The translations under genes were made by a program, and so were the position numbers. A model generated the notes under the pieces. That model saw only the letters and a list, made by a program, of their open reading frames with translations. It made no database searches and was not told where the DNA came from. From Saccharopolyspora indica (GTDB lineage: Bacteria; Actinomycetota; Actinomycetes; Mycobacteriales; Pseudonocardiaceae), in contig NZ_JAQGLB010000001.1 of assembly GCF_027853965.1 (NCBI RefSeq), positions 1 to 64,000 of the forward strand: DNA of 64,000 nt, in the 5' to 3' direction. Of the stretch, positions 51,549 through 60,576 are shown piece after piece; the first letter of the stretch is position 1; every line of letters begins with the position of its first letter.

Positions 51549-52600
51549 CCGAACTGGACGAGAATCAGGGCCGGACGGCGCTGCGCCTCCCGGGCTGCGC
51601 CGCAGCGCGCGATCCGGTGCGGGCGGCGTGGGACGAGCTGCTGCCGGACGCCCATCGCCGCTACCAGGAGACCTTGACCGACCGGCTGGAACCGCAACGC
51701 GGCTACCTCACCGCCACCGAGTACGCGATCTACCACGGCGGCAAGAGGCTGCGGCCGCTGTTGCTGCTGCTCAGCGCCCACCTCGTGCTCGGCCCGCGCC
51801 CGGCGCCGCAGAAGGTCGTGGACGGGGCGGTCGCGCTGGAGATGCTGCACGTGGCGACGCTGATCCACGACGACGTGGTGGACGACTCGCTGCTGCGGCG
51901 CGGTATGGCCTCGGTGAACGCCGCCCGGGGCGCGGAGACCGCGATCATCGTCGGCGACATGCAGTTCGTGCAGGCGGTGCGCGGGTTCATCGACGTCATC
52001 GACCACGAGCGGGACATGGACCTGGTGAAGATGGTGCTGGACACCGCGTTCCGGGTGTGCTGCGGCGAACTCGACGAGCTCCAGGTGGACCCGTCGTGGG
52101 ACACCGGCCTCCTGCTCGCCCGGTACTGGGAGACGATCGACCGCAAGACCGCGGTGCTGTTCGGCCTGGCCTGCGAAGCCGGGGTGGTGCTGGCCGGTGG
52201 CCGATCCGCCGACGCCCGGCGCGCGGGGTTCTTCGGCAGGCGAGTCGGCCGGGCCTTCCAGGTGATGGACGACCTGCTCGACCTGGTGCAGGACGAGGAG
52301 AAGTCGGGAAAACCCCGGGGGATGGACCTGGCGCGCTGCCGCGCCTCGCTGCCGATCATCTACGCGCTGGACGAGCTGGGCCCGGATCACGCCGTCACCC
52401 GCGCGTTCCGGGGTGGCGAACCGGTCGGCGGTGAGCACGCCGTGAACGAGGTGCGCCGCACACGCGGATTCGCCCGCGCCTACGCCGATGCGCGGGCCCA
52501 GGCCCTGGACGCGCTGGAGTACCTGCGTCCTTTCCGGCCCGGTCCGCACCGCGCCGCGCTGGCCGATCTGGCGCTGCACGTCGTGGACCGGGCGCCGTAA
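51545..52600 (+). CDS. Trans polyprenyl diphosphate synthase
   Basis: A 351-aa isoprenyl synthase. The first Asp-rich motif is HDDVVDD (D109, D110, D113, D114) and the second DDLLD (D242, D243, D246); the GGKRLRP loop is at 65-71. The small residues A104 and T105 just before the first motif (LHVATLIHDD) are those of long-chain synthases (octaprenyl type and longer) rather than farnesyl or geranylgeranyl synthases. It elongates allylic diphosphates with IPP. Its placement inside a TULIP-type operon, coupled to the 448-aa protein, suggests its product is the ligand or cargo of that system. Confidence 0.88.
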   Translation: MTELDENQGRTALRLPGCAAARDPVRAAWDELLPDAHRRYQETLTDRLEPQRGYLTATEYAIYHGGKRLRPLLLLLSAHLVLGPRPAPQKVVDGAVALEMLHVATLIHDDVVDDSLLRRGMASVNAARGAETAIIVGDMQFVQAVRGFIDVIDHERDMDLVKMVLDTAFRVCCGELDELQVDPSWDTGLLLARYWETIDRKTAVLFGLACEAGVVLAGGRSADARRAGFFGRRVGRAFQVMDDLLDLVQDEEKSGKPRGMDLARCRASLPIIYALDELGPDHAVTRAFRGGEPVGGEHAVNEVRRTRGFARAYADARAQALDALEYLRPFRPGPHRAALADLALHVVDRAP

Positions 52601-52628
52601 CCGCAGTCGACAGTGCAAGGAGTTGGAC

Positions 52629-54347
52629 ATGAGCGTGGAACCGTTCCGCTTCGTCGCCAATGTTTTGCGCGCGGGAGCGAACAAGAAGGGTTCGAAGCTG
52701 TGGCTCCCGGACCTCCTCGGAACCCTCAAGGACGACAAGGGAAATCTCGTACTGCCGATCAAGGCCGACAAGTGGACCATTCCGAAGATCGACGGTGACC
52801 CGGGCAAGACCGCGCAGGCGCGGGCCATCACGGCCGGCGACCGCGAACTGGTCAGGCTCCTGAAGGCGAAGAACCTCCCGCACGACTTCAAGCTGTTCGT
52901 GCACCCGAACCGGCCGTGGCCGGCGATCGACCTGCTGACGGTGCAGGTGGACGGGCTGCCCAACGCCCACGTCGGCGACATCGCCGTCTCCCAGCACTCG
53001 GCGACCGCGCTGCGCTGCGTGGTGCCGGTGACCTTCGGCCACTACCAGGACGAGGTGAAGCTCGCGAAGAAGGTGGGGATCGCCGGGAAGTACTCCGTCC
53101 GCCTGGACCTCGGGATCTCCGACAAGGAGAAGAACCCGCCGGAGCTCACCCAGCGGACCCTCAGCACCACCGTTCCGGAACTGCCGCACTGGCCGGAGCT
53201 GAAGCTCAACGTCACGGGCGGGTTCGCGCTGCGGTTCAACGCCCTCCAGGGGCAGATCACCTGCGACATCTCGGTGTCCGGATCCGGTACCCAGCGCAAG
53301 CTCGCGCTGTCCGTCGTCGAGGTGAAGTGCTGGAGCGACCAGAGCAACCCCGTCGAGTTCGACAACGAGAGGTTCACGGTCGACAAGGGCAACACCAAGT
53401 TCGACGCGGACTGGATCGAGGGCAACAGGAAGATGTTCCTGAACCTGCTCAACAGCGAGCCGGCCGCCAAGACCTTCTTCGCCAGCGTGAACACCGAGCT
53501 GAGCAAGGAGAACAACCGCACCGCGCTGTCCGCGGAGCTGACCAGGCGGTTCCGCCAGTTGATCGACGACGCGCTCGGTGCGGTCCCCAACAGCGGCCTC
53601 CACGACGGGACCGTCGAGCGGCTGCACCCGGTCACCCAGTACCTCTTCGACCGGCTGCGCACCGCGCTGAACAACAAGGACAGCGCGTTCTTCCCGCCCG
53701 CGACCATCCTGTCGCTGACCGACCCGGCGCTGGACCCGTACAAGCTGCCCGCCGACGTCAAGCTGCCCGACCTGTGGATCCCGACGGAGAAGGTGAAGGT
53801 GCACAGCATCTACCTCAAGGAAGGCTCCAAGCTCACCGGCGGTTCGAACGCGCTGTTCCCGGCCGCGGACATGAAGGCGATCGCCGGCGGTATCAGCGCG
53901 GTGCTGAAACTGGGCGAGATCACCACCGAGACGAAGGTGAAGACGCGCGACGGCACGTTGAAGGTGGTGCCGCTGCCGCCGATCACGCTGGCCGGGGACC
54001 TCACCGCCAAGATCGGCACCGACCCCGGCACGCTCAAGGCGACCTACTCCGTTGCGATCAAGAAGGCGTCCATGGCCATCGAGGCCGCCGTGACGGGCAA
54101 GGACGCCGCCGACCTCACCGTGAAGTTCGGCAAGCTGGTTCCGTCGATCGCGCTCGCCGACCTGACCATCGCGGTCAAGACCGGTGGGACCTTCGACAAG
54201 GAGATCAACCGGGAGCTGAACAAGGACGAGCCGAAGCAGGCCGTGGTGGACGGCATCAAGGCGGAAGTGGAGAAGAACCGGGAGTCGATCGGCAACCGGG
54301 TCACCGAGGACGCGCGCAAGCTCATCAAGAAGAACACCGACACCTGA
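52629..54347 (+). CDS. Large beta-rich protein of the TULIP operon (572 aa)
   Basis: A soluble Lys/Asp-rich protein without signal peptide or membrane helix. The first 240 residues are mostly strands (FRFVANVLRAG, LLTVQVDGLP, HWPELKLNVTGGFALRFNAL). A helical segment follows around 265-330 (MFLNLLNSEPAAKTFFASVN), then more strands and a lysine-rich tail. I do not recognise a family; the composition and strand-helix-strand layout match the other operon members. AAGGAG lies about 7 nt before the ATG. Confidence 0.65.
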   Translation: MSVEPFRFVANVLRAGANKKGSKLWLPDLLGTLKDDKGNLVLPIKADKWTIPKIDGDPGKTAQARAITAGDRELVRLLKAKNLPHDFKLFVHPNRPWPAIDLLTVQVDGLPNAHVGDIAVSQHSATALRCVVPVTFGHYQDEVKLAKKVGIAGKYSVRLDLGISDKEKNPPELTQRTLSTTVPELPHWPELKLNVTGGFALRFNALQGQITCDISVSGSGTQRKLALSVVEVKCWSDQSNPVEFDNERFTVDKGNTKFDADWIEGNRKMFLNLLNSEPAAKTFFASVNTELSKENNRTALSAELTRRFRQLIDDALGAVPNSGLHDGTVERLHPVTQYLFDRLRTALNNKDSAFFPPATILSLTDPALDPYKLPADVKLPDLWIPTEKVKVHSIYLKEGSKLTGGSNALFPAADMKAIAGGISAVLKLGEITTETKVKTRDGTLKVVPLPPITLAGDLTAKIGTDPGTLKATYSVAIKKASMAIEAAVTGKDAADLTVKFGKLVPSIALADLTIAVKTGGTFDKEINRELNKDEPKQAVVDGIKAEVEKNRESIGNRVTEDARKLIKKNTDT

Positions 54348-54368
54348 GCGGCGGACCCGGGAGCCGGC

Positions 54369-57300
54369 ATGCGCATCGATGAGGTCGAGCGGATCCTCAC
54401 CCAGCACACCGAGCACGACAAGCTGACCCTGCCCTCGACCGCGTTCGGCGCCGGTGACGTGGCCGACCTGGTCCGCCGGTGGCTGGGCGGGAACCTGGTG
54501 GTGACCGGGGCGAGAACGAAGAAGTCCGGTGACGTCATCAAGGTCGACGGCACCGTGTCGATGATCGGCGCGAAGGACCGCGCGGTGCGGGGGATCGAGT
54601 TCGGGCTCGTCGACTCCGCCGGGAACCCGACCAGCGACGGAACCCCGGCGCTGTACATCCCGCTCACGCTGCCCCGCGAGTGGACCTTCGCCGCGGCCTT
54701 CCCGGCCATTAAGAACACCGCGCTCGACGGGCTCGGCTTCGTCAGCGGGCCCGTCCTGCACCTGACGTCGGTGGCGCGCGAGGCCGGGAACGGCGCCGCA
54801 GCGCTCAGCAAGGGCGTCACCTTCGAGGCGCCCAAGGTGAAGAAGACCGGTCTGCTGCACGACTTCGCGGCGCTGCTGGAGGCCGGTGGCCAGGTGACGT
54901 TGTCCGGGCAGATCGAGATCGGTTCCGGCGACATGTCGGACTCCAAGAAGTTCCAGCCCAAGTTCGTCCTGCGGTCCACCTGGTCGGCCGCCGGTTCGAT
55001 GGGCGCGAAGTTCCGGCTGGAAGTGGTCACCGAGCTCGGACCGCCGATCAAGCACCGCGTCCGCGTGGCCGCCGAGGTCACCATCGGCACCGCCGCTCCC
55101 ATCGTGCTCACCGCGGATCTGGACACCGGGGCGAAGACCTTGGTGCTCACCGGAACGTTCACCCCGCGCACCCAGTCCACGGCGGTGCTGTCCACCTGGG
55201 CGGGCGGCTCGCTCGCCGGCACCGTGACCAAGAACTTCAAGCTCGGCAGCGCGGTCTCCCTGCAACAACTGGTGATCCGGCTGCGTTCCGGGAAGTCCCC
55301 GGCGGAGATCGTCGCCGAGGTGAGCGTCCAGCTCGGGCTCACCACGACCTGGGAGGTGGTCGAGAACCACTTCACCGTTCGCGACATCGCCGCCGGTTTC
55401 ACCATCACCAACCCCTTCGACGGGGCGACCCGGACGATCACCGCCACCGCGCGCGGCAAGGCCACGCTGGTCGACGGGATCGAGCTGGTCGCCGACGCGG
55501 TGTTCTTCCGGGACTCCGCCGGGGTGACCGCGACCTTCGGCCTGAGCACGGCCAGCCCGGTGGACCTCGTGTCGCTGCTGACCAGGCTGGGACTGCCGCT
55601 GCCGGACGCCCCGGAGCTGACGCTGCGCAACCTGGAGATCACGGCGGTCGCCCCGGCCGGGGAGTTCACCCTGACCGCCGCGGTCAGCAGCGGCTGGCAG
55701 CTCGCGCTCGGCGCGGTGTCGGTCAAGCTCACCCAGGCCTCGGTGCTGCTCGACTACGGCGGCAAGAAGCTGACCGGTGAGATCAGCGCCGAGGCGGAAC
55801 TGCTGCCCCCGTCGGGAAAGGCCCCGCTGGCCCGGTTCAACGCCCGCTGGGACATCCCGGGGAAGTTCACCCTCGAAGGACGGCTGCCGAAGGCCGACCT
55901 CACCGCGCTGGTCAGGACCTTCGACAAGACCCTGGGCTACCCCGACGGCCTTCCCGCGGTCGAGCTCACCGCGGTCGTCGTCCGGCTCACCGTTGCGGGG
56001 AACCAGGGCCTGAACACCCGCGTCGGCACCGAGTACGTCCTCGGTGTGAGCGGCACGGTCAGCGTCGACACCAGCCAGGTCTCGTTCCTCGCCCTCGCGC
56101 GCAAGCCCGGCAGCGGGCCGACGGAGTTCATCGCCGCCGTCTGGACCTCCGGGTGGACCTGGTACCCGGACGTGCTGCGCTGGATCGAGGACTGCATCAC
56201 GGTCAAGGCGTCCGGCCTCGCGCTGTCCACCCGCGACGGCGTCTCGCTGCCCGCCGACCCGAAACCGCCGCCCAACCTGCCCGCCAAGCTCGGCCGCGGC
56301 GTCACCTTCTTCACCACCGTCGAGCTCAAGGGAGTGCTGGGGGACGCGCTCAAGCCGGTGTTCGGCGGGGCGGTCGACCTGCAGCTGACCGGACTGCTCG
56401 CCAAGCCGCTGAACAGGTCCGAACTCGCCATCGCCCTGGCGAACCGGGTGAAGGACGGCGAGAGCGGGATCGTGGGGGTGCGGTTCACCGGCATCCAGAT
56501 CCGGATCGTGCCGAAGCTCGCCCAGTTCGACCTCCGCGCGGCCTTCGACCTGACGTTCTGGGACCTGAACAAGCAGAAGGTCACGCTGAACCTCGCACTC
56601 GGCGGCGTGGTCAGCCTGAAGGGCAAGCTGGCGGTCTACTTCGTGCTCGCCGCGGACCAGGGCGACCAGTGGCAGAAGAAGCTGCAGGGCAGCACGACGC
56701 CGCCCACGAACACTCCGACCTGGAAGGAACCGTTCGGGCTCAAGGGCGTGGAGGTCGCGAACTTCTTCGGCCTGATCGCCGTGGAACCCGTGTCAGCGGC
56801 GGTGTCCCTCGGCGCCGGTGGCGCGCTCACGCTGCGCTCGGGGAAGAACGCCGTGCAGCTCGACTTGGCCGCAGTGGGCGGGTTCAGGGGCGAGGTGCCC
56901 TACCTGGACGCGTTCACGCTGGTGCTGGCCAAGGGCGACGAGCAGAAGGAGATCGTGCTCGGCGACCTGATCCGCCAGTTCACCGATCAGAACAGCGAAC
57001 TGGTCAAGCTCACCGACGAGATCAAGTTCCGGAAGTTCGCCCTCGCGATCGTGCTCGCCCCCAACGGCTTCACCGATCCCCGGACCAACAAGCACTGGCC
57101 GTTCGGGTTCCGCGCGGCCGGTGACGTGACGCTGTTCGGGTACCGGCTGCTGTTCGACGTCCGGATCGTGCCGGAGCAGGGCATCGACGCCTCAGGCAGC
57201 GTGGACAAGCCGATCGTGCTCGGGGACGGCGTCTTCCAGCTCTCGGACAGCACGGGGGAGAAGGGCCCGGAGGGCGCGGTGAACACCCTGGTTGTCAGCC

Positions 57301-58073
57301 GCGTCGGCGACCACTACGTGTTCCTGTCCGGCAAGCTCGAACTGCTCGGCATGAGTGCGATGATCAGGGCCACCGCCAAGGAAGGCGGCTGGGAATTCAC
57401 CTGGCGGGCCGCGGCTTTCATCTTCACCAACTCGGTGTCCTGCCTGCTCAAGGACGGCGCGTTCGCCGCGGCAGTCGGCGGGATCCTGTCGTTCCGGGTG
57501 AAGACGACCCAGCCGGTGAAGGTCGGCGGCATCGTGATCATCCCGGCCGGACTGGACTTCTGGGTCCGCTTCGAGATGACCGTCGCGATCGCGATCAACC
57601 CGGACTTCAGCTTCGCCGTCAGCGGTTCCTTCAAGTTCGGCAGCCAGACGCTGACCCCGGACCGGTTCAACCTCGACGCGCTGCGGGACTGGAAGAAGCT
57701 GGAAGCCGCACTGGTGGACTACTTCGCCACCCAGCCCGGCAAGATCTTCCACGAATTCGCCGCCAGCGCCGAGAAGTGGGCGAAGGCGGTGGGGGAGGGC
57801 CTGATCAAGGGACTCGACGACGTCGCGAAGATCCTCAAGGAGGCCTTCGGGGTCGCCGCGTCCGAGGCAGCCCGGTTGCTGAAGCTGGCGGGCTACACCG
57901 CGGAGAAGGCGGTCGAGGCGCTGCACCAGATCTGGAACATGACCAAGGACCAGGTGACCAAGGCGCTGCAAGCGGCGTGGAACCTCACCGCGGGCGAGGC
58001 GAGGAAGATCGTGGACAAGGTGTGGGAGCTGTTCAAGTCCTGCGCGCTGGAACGCGCGACGAAGATGCTGTGA
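54369..58073 (+). CDS. Giant beta-rich repeat protein (1234 aa)
   Basis: This protein is almost wholly beta strand to about residue 1090, with many short repeated segments such as LRNLEITAVAPAGEFTLTA. The last ~140 residues change to amphipathic helices in a rough 22-residue rhythm (WAKAVGEGLIKGLDDVAKIL, then AGYTAEKAVEALHQIWNM and AWNLTAGEARKIVDKVWEL). It recalls very large DUF6603-type proteins, a tentative match. There is no signal peptide. The size and beta-solenoid look suggest a lipid-transfer or shell-forming element, which is inference. Confidence 0.65.
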   Translation: MRIDEVERILTQHTEHDKLTLPSTAFGAGDVADLVRRWLGGNLVVTGARTKKSGDVIKVDGTVSMIGAKDRAVRGIEFGLVDSAGNPTSDGTPALYIPLTLPREWTFAAAFPAIKNTALDGLGFVSGPVLHLTSVAREAGNGAAALSKGVTFEAPKVKKTGLLHDFAALLEAGGQVTLSGQIEIGSGDMSDSKKFQPKFVLRSTWSAAGSMGAKFRLEVVTELGPPIKHRVRVAAEVTIGTAAPIVLTADLDTGAKTLVLTGTFTPRTQSTAVLSTWAGGSLAGTVTKNFKLGSAVSLQQLVIRLRSGKSPAEIVAEVSVQLGLTTTWEVVENHFTVRDIAAGFTITNPFDGATRTITATARGKATLVDGIELVADAVFFRDSAGVTATFGLSTASPVDLVSLLTRLGLPLPDAPELTLRNLEITAVAPAGEFTLTAAVSSGWQLALGAVSVKLTQASVLLDYGGKKLTGEISAEAELLPPSGKAPLARFNARWDIPGKFTLEGRLPKADLTALVRTFDKTLGYPDGLPAVELTAVVVRLTVAGNQGLNTRVGTEYVLGVSGTVSVDTSQVSFLALARKPGSGPTEFIAAVWTSGWTWYPDVLRWIEDCITVKASGLALSTRDGVSLPADPKPPPNLPAKLGRGVTFFTTVELKGVLGDALKPVFGGAVDLQLTGLLAKPLNRSELAIALANRVKDGESGIVGVRFTGIQIRIVPKLAQFDLRAAFDLTFWDLNKQKVTLNLALGGVVSLKGKLAVYFVLAADQGDQWQKKLQGSTTPPTNTPTWKEPFGLKGVEVANFFGLIAVEPVSAAVSLGAGGALTLRSGKNAVQLDLAAVGGFRGEVPYLDAFTLVLAKGDEQKEIVLGDLIRQFTDQNSELVKLTDEIKFRKFALAIVLAPNGFTDPRTNKHWPFGFRAAGDVTLFGYRLLFDVRIVPEQGIDASGSVDKPIVLGDGVFQLSDSTGEKGPEGAVNTLVVSRVGDHYVFLSGKLELLGMSAMIRATAKEGGWEFTWRAAAFIFTNSVSCLLKDGAFAAAVGGILSFRVKTTQPVKVGGIVIIPAGLDFWVRFEMTVAIAINPDFSFAVSGSFKFGSQTLTPDRFNLDALRDWKKLEAALVDYFATQPGKIFHEFAASAEKWAKAVGEGLIKGLDDVAKILKEAFGVAASEAARLLKLAGYTAEKAVEALHQIWNMTKDQVTKALQAAWNLTAGEARKIVDKVWELFKSCALERATKML

Positions 58074-58090
58074 CAGCGAGGTGACCACGG

Positions 58091-58729
58091 GTGGCGTACA
58101 ACCTGACGTACACGTCGAAAGAGCGTCCCGCCGCGCCGTTCGCGGCGGTGCCGAACTACAAGAAGGACCTCAGCGGACCGGCGCAGCCGCCCAACACCGG
58201 TGTGCCGATGACGCGGCACCACATCATCCCCTACAGCACGCTCAAGAACTACTGGAACGCGCTGCTCGCCCAGGGCCGGTTCGGCGATCTGCGGCTGGTG
58301 CTGGGCGAGATCGCCAGGACGATGGGCCGCTACCGGCTGAACTTCAACGACGCCGAGCGCAGCGGGGTCGCCGAGCTCGCGCGGAGCATCAGCACCGAGA
58401 CCCACGATCCCGGTGCGACGGGCAAGCCGAAGTTCTACGACGGGCTGATGCAGGTGTACTGCTGGCTGCCGGGAAACCTGTTCCTCGGGCCGAAAGCCCG
58501 ATCGGACGACCCGGGCGAGGGGTTCGACCGCGCTGCCGGTCTCCTCGGCCTGTCCTGGTACGGCCAGCTGGTGCGGGCCTACGACAGCATGCAGCGCTAC
58601 ACCACCGATCCCTCCGGTGGCAACGCGGTCGCCAGCGCGCTGTGCCGGACGGTCAAGCGGCAGGACTACGCGCCGGTCGACGCGAAGAGGTGGACCCTCT
58701 CGCAGGGCACCTACCGGATCACCGGTTGA
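58091..58729 (+). CDS. Protein with HNH-like HHIIP motif, last gene of the TULIP operon
   Basis: A 212-aa soluble protein. The segment PMTRHHIIPYSTLKNYWNAL (40-59) has the His-His-x-x-Pro core seen at the start of HNH/His-Me-finger nuclease motifs, including polymorphic-toxin nucleases. The remaining finger residues (a later Asn and His) are not obvious, so nuclease activity is uncertain. It ends 11 nt inside the convergent protease gene. It may be the effector or a processing enzyme of the operon. Confidence 0.65.
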   Translation: MAYNLTYTSKERPAAPFAAVPNYKKDLSGPAQPPNTGVPMTRHHIIPYSTLKNYWNALLAQGRFGDLRLVLGEIARTMGRYRLNFNDAERSGVAELARSISTETHDPGATGKPKFYDGLMQVYCWLPGNLFLGPKARSDDPGEGFDRAAGLLGLSWYGQLVRAYDSMQRYTTDPSGGNAVASALCRTVKRQDYAPVDAKRWTLSQGTYRITG

Positions 58730-59279
58730 CCACCGGTCCCGGCGGGCGGATCCAGTAGGTGCCCTGCCAGAACCCGGCAACCGGTGGGTACTCGATCGGG
58801 AAGCGGGCGCAGGGCTGCACCGACGTGCCGTGCGCCGGATCGGAGATCTGCAGCTCGCGCCGCCCGGCGTGGTAACCGGTGACGAGCACGAAGTGGGCGA
58901 CGTCGGATGCCTGGACCTGGACCCCGACCGGCAGCCCCACCTCGATCTCCGCGGCCAGCCGGGCGAACCCGGGATGTCCCGGACTCCAGTGGTCGAAGCA
59001 GCCCACCACCGCCAGCGCGTCCTCCAGCCGAGCGAAATCGCCGCCGGGCGACGGCCCGGCCGGCCGCGGAGTCGCCTCCGCCACGACCTCCTGCGACCAC
59101 CCGCGGGCACCGAAGTACCAGCCGAGCGAGCACGCCACCGCGGCCCAGCACCAGTCCGCCCGCCGCTGCCGTTCCACCACCAACGCCAGCACCCGCTGAG
59201 CCGACGCTGTCCGGCGCTCCCGCGTTCGCTCCGCCGCGGGATCGACATCCGTGGGCTCCACCCGCAACCGCATGCCCAC
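58719..59279 (-). CDS. Papain-like cysteine protease (C39/C70-type)
   Basis: A 186-aa protein with the complete triad order: oxyanion Gln Q38, nucleophile C44 in DWCWAAVACSLG, H128 in VAHFVLVTGYH and an Asp in ISDPAHG at about 146. Such domains occur as bacteriocin-processing proteases and as type III/self-acting effectors. The GTG at 59279 lies 9 nt after GGAGGG; longer in-frame starts exist. It converges on the TULIP operon end with an 11-nt overlap, so its link to that operon is positional only. Confidence 0.75.
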   Translation of the reverse strand: MGMRLRVEPTDVDPAAERTRERRTASAQRVLALVVERQRRADWCWAAVACSLGWYFGARGWSQEVVAEATPRPAGPSPGGDFARLEDALAVVGCFDHWSPGHPGFARLAAEIEVGLPVGVQVQASDVAHFVLVTGYHAGRRELQISDPAHGTSVQPCARFPIEYPPVAGFWQGTYWIRPPGPVVNR

Positions 59280-59447
59280 TTCGTAGCGCCCTCCGCGAAG
59301 ATGCGCACGCTCCCGGCCACGTCCACGGCCGTCCTGGTGGTGCCGGGCTGTCACCGCCGACCACCAGGCACCGTCGTCCTTGGATCTGATGTAATGGCCC
59401 TCTCGGAATCAGCAACTGTTTCGTTGATGGTCGAGGGGAGTGTTGTG

Positions 59448-60407
59448 GTGAGCAGGCAGCCGGATGTGACGCTCACGCAGTTGCGGTACTTCGTGCAGGC
59501 CGCGTCCTTGTTGAGCATGACGAAGGCCGCCGAGGAGCTGCGGGTCGCTCAGTCGGCCGTGTCGACGGCCGTCGCTCAGCTGGAGAAGCAGGTGGGCACG
59601 CCGCTGTTCATCCGGCAGCACGCGCGGGGGCTCGTGCTGACCGCGGCGGGCGAGGAGTTCCTGCGGGACGTTCGCGGGCTGCTCGCGCACCTCGGCGAGG
59701 TGCTCGACGCCGCGCGGGGCCGCGGTGACGACGTGCGCGGGCACATCCGGCTCGCGTGCATGGTCACGCTCGTGCCGTTCGTGATGCCCGAGCTGCTCGC
59801 GGAGCTGAGCTCGGTCCATCCCGGGCTCGACGTCGAGGTGCTCGAACTCGAGGCCGCCGCGGTGAGCGCCGCGCTGCGCAGCGGCACGGTCGAAGTGGCG
59901 GTGACCTACGACCTGGGGCTCGGGCAGGGCGTGGTGCGGGAGGTCATCGCCGAGGCGCCGCCGTACGTGATCCTGCCGCCCGGGCACCGGCTCGCCGCGC
60001 TGCCGGAGGTGCGGCTGCGCGATCTGGCCGAGGAGCCGATGGTGCTGCTCGACCTGCCGCACAGCCGCGAGTACTTCCGCGAACTGCTGGCCGCCGCCGG
60101 AGCGCCGCCCCGCATCGCCTACCGGTCGCACAACGTCGAGGCCGTTCGCGGGATGGTCGCCCAAGGACTGGGCTTCTCGCTGCTGAACCAGCGCCCGGGG
60201 CTGGACGGGACTTACGGCGGCGGGCGCGTCGAATCGCGTGCCATCGCCGATGACGTGCCGTCGCTGTCGGTGGTGGTGGCGTGGATGGAGTCCGTGCGCC
60301 GCACCGCTCGGGCCCGCGCGGTCACCGACAGCGCCCGCACGGTCGTCGAGCGGCTGCGCGCGGCGAACGGGCAGCTGGGCAAGAAGCGCCGCGCGCCGCG
60401 GTCCTGA
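59448..60407 (+). CDS. LysR-family transcriptional regulator
   Basis: A 319-aa regulator with N-terminal helix-turn-helix (VTLTQLRYFVQAASLLS and AEELRVAQSAVSTAVAQLE) and an effector-binding domain. The GTG at 59448 lies 7 nt after GAGGGGAG. Two TGCATC-N9-GATGCA sites, of the classic LysR ATC-N9-GAT type, lie just beyond its stop and before the monooxygenase gene, so the downstream transporter and catabolic genes are its likely regulon. The inducer is presumably their substrate. Confidence 0.92.
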   Translation: MSRQPDVTLTQLRYFVQAASLLSMTKAAEELRVAQSAVSTAVAQLEKQVGTPLFIRQHARGLVLTAAGEEFLRDVRGLLAHLGEVLDAARGRGDDVRGHIRLACMVTLVPFVMPELLAELSSVHPGLDVEVLELEAAAVSAALRSGTVEVAVTYDLGLGQGVVREVIAEAPPYVILPPGHRLAALPEVRLRDLAEEPMVLLDLPHSREYFRELLAAAGAPPRIAYRSHNVEAVRGMVAQGLGFSLLNQRPGLDGTYGGGRVESRAIADDVPSLSVVVAWMESVRRTARARAVTDSARTVVERLRAANGQLGKKRRAPRS

Positions 60408-60413
60408 CGCCGG

Positions 60414-60434
60414 TGCATCGGATTTGCCGATGCA
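60414..60434. promoter_or_regulatory. LysR-type operator 1 (TGCATC-N9-GATGCA)
   Basis: Arms of 8 bp (TGCATCGG at 60414-60421 and CCGATGCA at 60427-60434) flank ATTTG. It contains the T-N11-A and ATC-N9-GAT core of LysR sites. It lies in the 169-bp gap between the LysR gene and the MHS transporter; a TTATCTCTGTTTGAGTG stretch downstream is the AT-richest part of the gap and may hold the promoter. Confidence 0.8.
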
Positions 60435-60576
60435 TTGGACCTGTTATCTCTGTTTGAGTGATTTCCGGTGAGGTCATAGCGTCCCCTCCCAACACGTCGA
60501 GGACATCGGCGCTGTTCACGGCAGGGGCGCGCAGCGCCGTCCTGCCGCCGTCCCCGCGACGACCGCTGGAGGCCCC

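Noticed and set aside
52395-55370. Very long antisense ORF (991 codons) across the TULIP operon
   Set aside because: It is a by-product of high GC at third codon positions. It reads through several real, well-spaced genes on the other strand and its His/Arg/Gly-rich composition is that of a shadow frame.
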